Positions 19,840-27,972 of a DNA stretch of 41,273 nt are shown one piece after another. The DNA lies in NCBI GenBank assembly GCA_030038015.1, contig JASHPR010000469.1, positions 1 to 41,273 on the forward strand, written 5' to 3'. The translations under genes were made by a program, and so were the position numbers. Each line of letters begins with the position of its first letter. Position 1 is the stretch's first letter. Below the pieces are notes generated by a model, which saw only the letters and a list, made by a program, of their open reading frames with translations, was not told the DNA's origin and did no database searches. The DNA comes from Streptosporangiaceae bacterium. Lineage in GTDB: Bacteria; Actinomycetota; Actinomycetes; Streptosporangiales; Streptosporangiaceae.

Positions 19840-19937
19840 GGCTGGCAGTCCGGCAGATATTCGTCTCCCCGGGGGGAACTCCATGTTTGGTTTCCGAAGT
19901 ACTATCCGCCTATCGCGGTCACGAGGTGGTGGGCAAG

Positions 19938-20546
19938 ATGACCGGACCAGTGCCCAGCGGCATCGATGACATAGGCCTGGCGCCGGGGAGTCACGTATGC
20001 GCGTTCTACCGCGGGGACGCTGACCGGGACCGGCTGCTCACCGGCTACCTGGGCGCGGGACTGGCCGCCGGGGACAAGTGCATCTGCGTCGTCGACTCTG
20101 CGCTCACGGCAAAGCGGCTGAAGTCGTTGCCCCGCTCCCGCAGCCAGCCCGGCCCGCCGGACGGGCAGCTGGATATTCACCTTCCTGAGTCGACCTACCT
20201 GGCCGGCGGCGAGTTCACGACCAGCCACATGCTCGCGTTCTGGACCGAAAGCATGATCAAGGCGGAGATCGACGGCTACTCGTTCTTCCGCCTGGCCGGC
20301 GAGATGACCTGGGCTCTGCGGGACGCGCCCGGGGTGGAGCACCTGATCGGCTACGAATCCGAGCTGAACCGGGTCACCTCCAGCTACCCGGTCATCGTGC
20401 TCTGCCTGTACGACCTGGACCGGTTCAGCGGCGAGATCGTGGTGAACGTCGTGAAGACTCATCCGCAGGTGCTGGTCCAGGGCATCCTCGTGGAGAATCC
20501 TTACTACGTCGGGCCTGATGAGTTTCTCAGGTCGGCGGGCGCCTGA
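19938..20546 (+). CDS. MEDS-domain (DcmR-like sensory) protein 2
   Basis: LAPGSHVCAFYRGDADRDRLLTGYLGAGLAAGDKCICVVD...IGYESELNRVTSSYPVIVLCLYDLDRFSGEIVVNVVKTHPQVLVQG; parallels 13746..14369. Confidence 0.75.
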   Translation: MTGPVPSGIDDIGLAPGSHVCAFYRGDADRDRLLTGYLGAGLAAGDKCICVVDSALTAKRLKSLPRSRSQPGPPDGQLDIHLPESTYLAGGEFTTSHMLAFWTESMIKAEIDGYSFFRLAGEMTWALRDAPGVEHLIGYESELNRVTSSYPVIVLCLYDLDRFSGEIVVNVVKTHPQVLVQGILVENPYYVGPDEFLRSAGA

Positions 20547-20555
20547 CCCGCTGCG

Positions 20556-22313
20556 ATGGCTGCCGAACGAACCGCAGCAGACGGGCTGGCGCCCCCGGCT
20601 GTGCTCCGCCCCGGCGCACCCGCGGACGGCGCGCCGCGCGCAGCACCCAGGGACACCGCGCAGGAGAACCTGCGGGAGCGGCTGAGTGAGTTCCGGGCGT
20701 TGCTGGTGATCTCGCTGCTGATGACCGAGTCGGTCAATGAGGACCAGATCCTGGAACTCGCTGCCTCGTCGGCACCGGGTCTTGGCTCGTGGCGGGTCGA
20801 AGGCTACAGCTTCACCGACGGCCAGTGGCGTCCCGGCATCCTCTGCCCCGATCCCTCGCCCCGCGGCCTGGCCGGCCAGCTGGCCACGCTGAGCGCCGCC
20901 GGCGGCAAGGTGGAGCTGCCCGGCCGCGGATGGGCGTGGGCGTACCCGCTGCGTGGCGCCGATGGCCTGCTGGGCCACCTTGTCGCGTCCTGTGACCTGG
21001 AGCCATCCGCGGAGGAGCGGTTCTTGATCCAGGTGCTCGCGCAGCAGACCGGCGTTGCCGTGTCGAACGCCCGGCTGCACGCCAAGGAGCGCGCCACCGC
21101 GGCGGAGCTCGCCGCCACGAATGCCACCCTGGCCGGCACGGTGACCAGCCTGCAGCGCAGCATGGACATCCATGAGCGGCTCACCCGGGTGGCGGTCTCC
21201 GGTGAAGGCCAGCCGGGAATCGCCGGGGCGCTGCACGAGCTCACCGGCATGCCAGTGGCGATCGAGGACCGGTACGGCAACCTGTCCGCCTGGGCCGGGC
21301 CGGGCCAGCCCAGCCCTTATCCGAAGGAGTCCTTCGCCAAGCGTGAGCAGGTGCTCCGCCGGCTCATGCGGGCCGGCAGGCCGGTTCGCGATGGGGAACG
21401 GCTCATCCTGCTCGCCTCCCCGCGATCCGACGTGATCGGCGTGCTGGCGCTCATCGACCCCGGGCACAGGGCCGACAAGGCCGACCTGGTGGCCCTGGAG
21501 CACGGGGCGACCGTGCTCTCGATGGAGCTGGCCCGGCTGCGTGGCATCGCCGATACCGAGCTGCGGCTGCGCCGCGATCTCGTGCACGACCTCCTGGCCG
21601 GGATCGACGATGAGAGCGCGCTGCCCCGGGCCGAGGCTCTTGACTATGACCTGCGGCGCCCGCACCGGGTGGTGCTCGTCGAGGGCAGAGGACGCGCCCG
21701 GGCCCACGACGCCCTGCTGGGCGCGGTCCGGCGGGCCATGCGCCGAGGGCGGCAGGCGGGGCTGTTCGAGACCTGGTCCGGCGACGTCGCCATCGTCACC
21801 GCCGATCAGGTCCCCTGGGAGCAGTTCCGGCGCGCGATCATGTCCGACATCGGCGGTCAGTGCTACATCGGGGTCGGCGGCTTCTGTGCCCGTCCCTCGG
21901 AGCTGCCGCGGTCGCTGCGCGAGGCGCAGCTGGCGCTGCGGCTGCAAAAGACGCTGCTGCCAGGAAGCGGCGCGTGCGAGTACCCCAAGCTCGGCATCTT
22001 CCGCATGCTCGCGGCCATCCCGGACCTCAGCGACGTGGACAGGTTTGTCCGGGAGTGGCTCGGCAGCCTGCTCGACTACGACGAGCGCCGCAAGGCAGAA
22101 CTGGTGCATACGCTGACCCAGTACCTCGAGCATGGCGGCAATTACGATGCCACCGCCGCCGAGTTGTCGGTGCACAAGAGCACGCTGAAGTACCGGCTGC
22201 AGCGGATCCGCGAGCTGACCGGGCTGGAGCTGAACGACCCCGACGTTCACTTCAACCTGCAGCTCGCCACCCGGGCCTGGGGGACACTCCAGGCCCTGCA
22301 CGACGAGCGCTGA
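20556..22313 (+). CDS. PucR-family transcriptional regulator 2
   Basis: LSVHKSTLKYRLQRIRELTGLELNDPDVHFNLQLATRAW; long paralogy with 8669..10390. Confidence 0.85.
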   Translation: MAAERTAADGLAPPAVLRPGAPADGAPRAAPRDTAQENLRERLSEFRALLVISLLMTESVNEDQILELAASSAPGLGSWRVEGYSFTDGQWRPGILCPDPSPRGLAGQLATLSAAGGKVELPGRGWAWAYPLRGADGLLGHLVASCDLEPSAEERFLIQVLAQQTGVAVSNARLHAKERATAAELAATNATLAGTVTSLQRSMDIHERLTRVAVSGEGQPGIAGALHELTGMPVAIEDRYGNLSAWAGPGQPSPYPKESFAKREQVLRRLMRAGRPVRDGERLILLASPRSDVIGVLALIDPGHRADKADLVALEHGATVLSMELARLRGIADTELRLRRDLVHDLLAGIDDESALPRAEALDYDLRRPHRVVLVEGRGRARAHDALLGAVRRAMRRGRQAGLFETWSGDVAIVTADQVPWEQFRRAIMSDIGGQCYIGVGGFCARPSELPRSLREAQLALRLQKTLLPGSGACEYPKLGIFRMLAAIPDLSDVDRFVREWLGSLLDYDERRKAELVHTLTQYLEHGGNYDATAAELSVHKSTLKYRLQRIRELTGLELNDPDVHFNLQLATRAWGTLQALHDER

Positions 22314-22524
22314 CCGGCCGCCGCCGTCCTGGTGCCCCGCTCCGGTCCCGGTCACCGCTGCCGGGTACACCGCCCGGCCGGGCCGCTGAGAACGGGCCGA
22401 ATTCTGCCCCGTCATGGGCATCGGGCGCGCAAGATCGGTCCCCCCGTAGGGAAGAAACCCGCGGGCAGCGCGGCCTACGCTCGGCGCACTCACAGTCACC
22501 TCGCGACCGGAAGGAGCAACCAGG

Positions 22525-23628
22525 ATGCTCGTCGGCGGTCAGGAGATCTTGCTGCCCACCACTATGGTCGGCAACTACCCCAATCCACGGTGGTATGACG
22601 GGCACGCGTTCGCCACGCTGCCCAAGGGTGAGTTCATCCACGACTCGATCAGCAAGGAGGCATTCGAGGACGTGGTCGGTGCGATCGTGCATGACCAGGA
22701 AGCGGCTGGCCTGGACGTGATCAGCGACGGAAAGGTGTACGGCGGCGATTCCCCATACGGCACGATCCTCTACTACTACCTGGAGCGTGTTTCCGGCTAC
22801 CGGCTGTCCGGGCCGCCGATCGGGTTGCCCATCTACTCCACCTTGTACTCCCCCACCTGCATCGGGGAGATCCGCCGGGAGGTCCCGTTCCACCTGGTCA
22901 ACCTGCGCGCGGTGCGGAAGGCGACGAAGAAGCCGGTCAAGGTGTCCTACACGGGCCTGGGCGTGATCGCCGCAGCCACCACGAACCTGCACTACAAGGA
23001 CACGAGGGAAATCGCCATGGCGCTGGCCAGGGCGTTCAACGAGGACTTCAGGGAACTCGCCGACAATGGCTGCGACATCATCCAGCTGGACGAGTTCGTC
23101 TGGCCGTACGGCATGGGCGACTGGGAGATCGAGGCGCTCAACGCCGCGGTCGAGGGTGTGGACTGCCAGTTCTGGGTGCACACCTGCTGGGGCAACTACT
23201 CCGGCACGCCCGCCTACTTCCCGGATGAGACGGAAACCGAGTTCGGCGCCTTCGTGCTCGACAAGCGCGCTGCCGACGCCCCGGCGCCGGAGCGCGCATG
23301 GGCGATCTTCCCGCACGTGCTGAACGCGAACATCCACGCGCTGAATTACGAGGTCGGCCGCACCGGGCCGGACGACCTCAAGCCGCTCACCGACAACAAC
23401 TGGTCAAAGCCGTTCGTGGCAGGCGTGATCGACGTCAAGTCCACGGTCACCGAGAGCGCCGATGAGGTCGCCGACCGGATCAGGCAGGTCCTCGAGTACG
23501 TCCCGGCGGACCGGCTCGGGCTGTCCACCGACTGCGGGCTGATCAACTTGCCACGGATGATCGCCGCGGGCAAGCTGCGGGCACTCGCCGACGGCGCCGC
23601 CCTGGTCCGCGCGGAACTCCGAGCCTAG
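22525..23628 (+). CDS. MetE-family zinc transferase 2 (epoxyalkane:CoM transferase-like)
   Basis: AAGGAG RBS; LLPTTMVGNYPNPRWY; zinc pattern WVHTCWG...NYEVGR...LGLSTDCGLINLPR. Confidence 0.75.
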   Translation: MLVGGQEILLPTTMVGNYPNPRWYDGHAFATLPKGEFIHDSISKEAFEDVVGAIVHDQEAAGLDVISDGKVYGGDSPYGTILYYYLERVSGYRLSGPPIGLPIYSTLYSPTCIGEIRREVPFHLVNLRAVRKATKKPVKVSYTGLGVIAAATTNLHYKDTREIAMALARAFNEDFRELADNGCDIIQLDEFVWPYGMGDWEIEALNAAVEGVDCQFWVHTCWGNYSGTPAYFPDETETEFGAFVLDKRAADAPAPERAWAIFPHVLNANIHALNYEVGRTGPDDLKPLTDNNWSKPFVAGVIDVKSTVTESADEVADRIRQVLEYVPADRLGLSTDCGLINLPRMIAAGKLRALADGAALVRAELRA

Positions 23629-23639
23629 GGGGACCTTGC

Positions 23640-23670
23640 CGGGCCCCGGCCCGTGCCGGGCCGGGGCCCG
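23640..23670 (+). terminator. Very strong GC hairpin, 14-bp perfect stem, TGC loop
   Basis: CGGGCCCCGGCCCG TGC CGGGCCGGGGCCCG, 12 nt after stop of MetE-like 2. Confidence 0.65.
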
Positions 23671-23857
23671 CCCCGGTGCTGGGCCGCGGCGAACCCCGGA
23701 ACTCGCGATTGCCCTGGGCGGGGACCACGGTCGGCCCAGCGCCCGGCCGTTGGCGCCGAGGTCGAAGAAAGCCCCGAACCTCACCCTCCCAGGACAGCGA
23801 AAGTTCCGTTTCGGCGTGCCTATGGTTCGGTCACACCATGAGAGCCGGAGGCGCGCC

Positions 23858-24619
23858 GTGCCGGATGCACCCACGTTCCTGACCCTGCCAGCCCGGTCTG
23901 CCAAGCCGCGCACCCGCGGGATCACCCATGTTCTGGACTCCGGGCTGACGCCGGACGCCACCCGTGCCTTCCTCGAACAGGCTGCGCACCTGGTGGACAT
24001 CGTGAAGGTCGGCTGGGGCATCGGCTACGTGGATCCGGCCCTGAGCGTCCGGGTGAGCATGTGCCAGCGGTACGGCTGCCCGGTGTCGCTCGGCGGAACC
24101 CTGCTTGAGATAGCCGCGCTGCAGAACCGGGTCGCCGAGCTGCGGGACTGGGCAGGCGGCATCGGCGTCACCCACATGGAGGTGTCGAACGGGCTCTGCG
24201 CGCTGCCGGAGGGCCGCAAGCAGGAACTGATCACGGAGCTTGCCGCCGACTTCGTGGTGCTCGCCGAAACCGGCGCGAAGGACGGCAGCTACCCGCCGAC
24301 GCCGGCGGAGTGGGTCAAGGAGATGAGCCGCGACCTCGACTGCGGTGCCTCATGGGTAATCGCCGAAGGCCGGGAGAGCGGGACCGTGGGACTCTACCGC
24401 GCCGACCGTGGGGTCCGGGAGGACGTGGTCTCGGCCATCCTCGGCGTGATCCCGCAGGACAAGGTGATCTTCGAAGCGCCAGCCAAGAATCAGCAGGCCT
24501 GGTTCATCTGTCAGCTCGGCGCTGAGGCCAACATCGGCAACGTGGCGCCGTCCTGCGTGCTGCCGCTGGAGACACTCCGGCTCGGGCTGCGTGCGGACAC
24601 CGCCGGGCGGGCGCGCTGA
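23858..24619 (+). CDS. comA: Phosphosulfolactate synthase (ComA/XcbB-like), coenzyme M biosynthesis
   Basis: PRTRGITHVLDSGLTPDATRAFLEQAAHLVDIVKVGWGIGYV; VTHMEVSNG; VIAEGRESGTVGLY; VIFEAPAKNQQAWFICQLGAEANIGNVA; GTG start with GGAG upstream. Confidence 0.85.
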   Translation: MPDAPTFLTLPARSAKPRTRGITHVLDSGLTPDATRAFLEQAAHLVDIVKVGWGIGYVDPALSVRVSMCQRYGCPVSLGGTLLEIAALQNRVAELRDWAGGIGVTHMEVSNGLCALPEGRKQELITELAADFVVLAETGAKDGSYPPTPAEWVKEMSRDLDCGASWVIAEGRESGTVGLYRADRGVREDVVSAILGVIPQDKVIFEAPAKNQQAWFICQLGAEANIGNVAPSCVLPLETLRLGLRADTAGRAR

Positions 24620-24620
24620 C

Positions 24621-25586
24621 ATGAGCGCGGAGCCCGGGACCGGGGAACCGCAGCCCAACATGATCACCCGCCCGTATCGCGGCCTGTCGGTGCAGGACGT
24701 TGACATCCCGCTGATCCCATCGCGCATCGAGGCCCTGCTGCGAAGCCGCGACATCTACCGGCGGACCACGTTCATCGTCCTGCGCAACGGGCCGCGAGCT
24801 GCGCTGGTCGCGGTGCGGCCGGAGCGCCCGGGCCAGCTTTTCTCGCCCGTGGCGGAGCTGCGTGTGCTGTCCGGCCCGACTGCCACGCTGTGGATCGATG
24901 AGCCCTCGGCGGATGTCGGCAACGCGTCGGCCCTCGCCGCCGCCGCGCTCGCGCACCGCCGCGACGGCGTCCTCGCCTACGTGGTCCACGGTCGCTTCGA
25001 GCATGTGAACTTCATCTGGCGGCCGGCACCGCTCACCGTCCGCGTGACCGAGGTCGTCCCCCCGCACCCGCCGAAGCTCCTGGCCATGGCCGAGCAGGTG
25101 ATCGCCTTCGACGAGGATCTGCCGCCGGTCACGCTCGCGCTTGACGCCGTCGACGTGCGGCAGCTCATGGCGGCCACTCCGGCACCTCACTATCTGCTGC
25201 CCTGCCGCGGCAGCGGCGTGGCAGCCAGCCAGGAGGTCAGCTTCCTGGACTGCCATCCGCCCTACCACCCGGACTGGCTGCTGATCGGCTGTGACCGGTC
25301 CCGCCAGTTCCACCAGCACTTCTACGGTGCCGAACCCAGGCGCGTCGAGCTGTGCCCCAAGCTGCGGGCGGCCAGCCTGCCGGGCGCGCGCGTGCTCACC
25401 AAATGCTGCCTGCTGGAACGGGGCGTTCAGGTGGATGGCACGACGGCGGTGGTGCCCTGGGGGGCAAACCTCGACGAGGTGCGCACCGCGCTGCGCGCGC
25501 TCTGTGGCCTGGCACCGGCTGATCCGCCGGCTCTCACCGCCCTGGCCTCGCCACCGGCGCTGGCCCTCCCGGGTGCCGGCCGGTGA
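24621..25586 (+). CDS. Conserved-looking protein of unknown function with 7 Cys in C-terminal half, inside CoM biosynthesis block
   Basis: ATG 1 nt after comA stop; HYLLPCRGSG, FLDCHPPYHPDWLLIGCDRSRQFHQHFYG, ELCPKL, LTKCCLLERG; 4-nt overlap with next gene. Confidence 0.8.
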   Translation: MSAEPGTGEPQPNMITRPYRGLSVQDVDIPLIPSRIEALLRSRDIYRRTTFIVLRNGPRAALVAVRPERPGQLFSPVAELRVLSGPTATLWIDEPSADVGNASALAAAALAHRRDGVLAYVVHGRFEHVNFIWRPAPLTVRVTEVVPPHPPKLLAMAEQVIAFDEDLPPVTLALDAVDVRQLMAATPAPHYLLPCRGSGVAASQEVSFLDCHPPYHPDWLLIGCDRSRQFHQHFYGAEPRRVELCPKLRAASLPGARVLTKCCLLERGVQVDGTTAVVPWGANLDEVRTALRALCGLAPADPPALTALASPPALALPGAGR

Positions 25587-26941
25587 GCACCGCGCACCCC
25601 GCCGACTCGCGCGTCTACGGCCACCTGTGGTCCACGCCGGAGGTGTCCGCGCTGTTCACCGACGAGGGCAGGACCCAGGCGTGGCTGGACATCCTGGCCG
25701 CGCTTGCGCAGGCACAAGCCGATGTCGGGCTGGTGCCGCGCGGCGCCGCGGACGCCATAGAAGCCAATGCCGATGTCTCCCGGCTGGATCTTGCCCTGGT
25801 GGCCGAGCAAACCAGGGCCACCGGCCACTCAACCCTCGGGCTGATCCGGGCGCTGCGCAGCATCCTGCCGGCGGAGGCGCGCGAGTGGGTCTACTACGGT
25901 GCGACCGTACAGGACGTGTCCGACACCTGGTTCGCCCTGGTCTTCAAGACCCTGGGTGCCATCGCCGAGCGCGACGTGGGCAGGATGCGGGACCGTGCCC
26001 TGGCTCTGGCCGCCGAGCACCGCGACAGCCCGATGTGCGGGCGCTCCCACGGTCAGCCCGGCCTGCCGGTCACGTTCGGCTTCAAGGCGGCCGTGTGGGC
26101 CATGGAACTCGACCGGCACCTGGCACGTCTCCGGCAAGGCCGGAACCGCTGGGAGCTTGTCCAGCTCGGCGGCGCGCTCGGCACGATGGAGTTCTGGGGT
26201 GAGCGCGCGCTCGGCCTGCTCGACGCCTTCGCGGCCCGGCTCGGCCTGGACGCCCCGGACGTGCCGTGGCTCACCTCGCGCGATGGCGTCGCGGAGTTCG
26301 TCTGGCTGCTCGCGGCGATCTCGGCAACGACCGGCAAGATCGGCAACGAGGTCTACCAGCTGCAGCGGCCAGAGATCGGCGAGGTCCGCGAGACGTTCAC
26401 CCCCGGCACAGTCGGTTCGATCACCATGCCGCACAAGCGCAACCCGGAGATCTCTGAGCACCTGGTCACCCTGTCCCGGGCGGCCCGGGCGCAGGCTGGG
26501 CTGGCCCTGGAGGGGATGGTCTGCGAGCACGAGCGTGATGGGCGCGCATGGAAGACCGAGTGGCTGGTGGTGCCCGAGACCGCCATGTACTTCGCGGCCT
26601 GTGTGGACGCGGGCGCGAGGATGCTCGAGGGCCTGTGTGTCGACACCGGGCGGATGCTCGCCAATCTCCGCGCCCACCGCGGGTACCTGCTCTCCGAGCC
26701 AGTGATGCGCGCGCTCGCCAGCACGCTCGGCAAGCACACCGCGCACGAGGCCGTGTACGCGGCCGCCATGGCCGGCATCGACAATCAGCAAGACTTCCGT
26801 GCCGCCCTGCGGGCCGACTCCCGCCTGGACGCCATCTCCGATGCTGAGCTGGACGAGTTGCTCGATGTCCGGGCCTCGCTCGGCTCATGTGCCGCGTTCG
26901 TTGACCGGGCCCGCCGGGCCTGCACCGGGGCCCCGCGGTGA
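25583..26941 (+). CDS. Aspartase/fumarase superfamily lyase 1 (adenylosuccinate lyase/CMLE-like; XcbC/D-type candidate)
   Basis: Superfamily signature GSITMPHKRNPEISE; GRSHGQPGLPVTFGFKAAVWAMEL. Confidence 0.85.
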   Translation: MSTAHPADSRVYGHLWSTPEVSALFTDEGRTQAWLDILAALAQAQADVGLVPRGAADAIEANADVSRLDLALVAEQTRATGHSTLGLIRALRSILPAEAREWVYYGATVQDVSDTWFALVFKTLGAIAERDVGRMRDRALALAAEHRDSPMCGRSHGQPGLPVTFGFKAAVWAMELDRHLARLRQGRNRWELVQLGGALGTMEFWGERALGLLDAFAARLGLDAPDVPWLTSRDGVAEFVWLLAAISATTGKIGNEVYQLQRPEIGEVRETFTPGTVGSITMPHKRNPEISEHLVTLSRAARAQAGLALEGMVCEHERDGRAWKTEWLVVPETAMYFAACVDAGARMLEGLCVDTGRMLANLRAHRGYLLSEPVMRALASTLGKHTAHEAVYAAAMAGIDNQQDFRAALRADSRLDAISDAELDELLDVRASLGSCAAFVDRARRACTGAPR

Positions 26942-27972
26942 CGGCCGAGTATGCCGGCATGGCGGCACCTCCCGGCTCCGCGGTGGCCTCGCCAGGCGCG
27001 GGGCCCTTGGCACGTTATCCCCGCGTCCGTCTCGTCCTGGAGCCAACGCCGCTTCATCCGGCGCCGCGGCTGTCCCGCGAGCTTGGCGTGCCGGTCCTGC
27101 TCAAACGCGACGACCTGGCCGGCGTCGGCCTTGGCGGCAACAAGCTGCGCGGGCTTGAGTACCTCATCGCCGACGCGCTCGGGCGTGGCTGTGACTGCCT
27201 GGTCACCGGCGCGGGCCCGCTGTCGAACTGGACAATGCTCGCCGCGCTGGCGTGCCTGCGGCACCAGATAGAGCCGCACATCGTGTGCTACGGCAGCTCA
27301 GCCGCTGACGAGGGCAACATGCGGCTGCACCGCTGGCTCGGGGTGGACCTACGGTTCACCGGTGACCCGGACCGGTCCTCAGTGGATGCCGGCATCGAGG
27401 CGGTCACGGCTGAGCTGCGCGCCGCAGGCAGCCGCCCGTACCCCATCCCGCGCGGCGGCGCGACTCCGCTCGGCGCGCTCGGCTACGTTCGCGCCAGTGT
27501 CGAGCTGGCCACCCAGCTGGATGCGCTTGGCGAGCGGCCCGCCGCGCTGTGGCTGGCGACCGGGTCGTGCGGCACGCAGGCCGGCCTGGTGGCCGGCGCG
27601 GCCCTGACCGCCGCGCCCTACGAGGTTGCCGGCGTCACCGTGAGCAGGCCCGTCGCTGACAGCCGCGAGCGGGTGCGGGTGCTGGCGGCCGGGGCTGCCG
27701 CGCTGGGCGGCATCCGCGCCCCGCTGAGGGAACCTGTTGTGCTCGGCGGCTGGATCGGGCCAGGCTATGGCGCCGCGTCGCGGGAGGGCCGGGCAGCGGC
27801 ACGCCTGGTGGCGACGATGGAAGGCGTCTTCCTCGACCCGGTGTTCGGGGCGAAGGCGATGGCCGCGCTGATCGCGGAGTGCCGGGCCGGCCGGGTCCGC
27901 GGCACCCAGGTTTTCCTGGTCTCCGGTGGTGCGCCCACGCTGTTCACCGGGGCAGATGGCGGCGTGCCATGA
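26938..27972 (+). CDS. PLP-dependent D-cysteine desulfhydrase/ACC deaminase-like enzyme (XcbE-type candidate)
   Basis: VPVLLKRDDLAGVGLGGNKLRGLEYLIADAL (PLP Lys in GGNKLR); TGAGPLSNWTMLAALAC; ATGSCGTQAGLVAGA. Confidence 0.85.
   Translation: MTAEYAGMAAPPGSAVASPGAGPLARYPRVRLVLEPTPLHPAPRLSRELGVPVLLKRDDLAGVGLGGNKLRGLEYLIADALGRGCDCLVTGAGPLSNWTMLAALACLRHQIEPHIVCYGSSAADEGNMRLHRWLGVDLRFTGDPDRSSVDAGIEAVTAELRAAGSRPYPIPRGGATPLGALGYVRASVELATQLDALGERPAALWLATGSCGTQAGLVAGAALTAAPYEVAGVTVSRPVADSRERVRVLAAGAAALGGIRAPLREPVVLGGWIGPGYGAASREGRAAARLVATMEGVFLDPVFGAKAMAALIAECRAGRVRGTQVFLVSGGAPTLFTGADGGVP

Noticed and set aside
19902-22499. 865-aa minus-strand ORF opposite MEDS 2/PucR 2
   Set aside because: Same shadow-ORF pattern, spans two clear plus-strand genes and an intergenic region.
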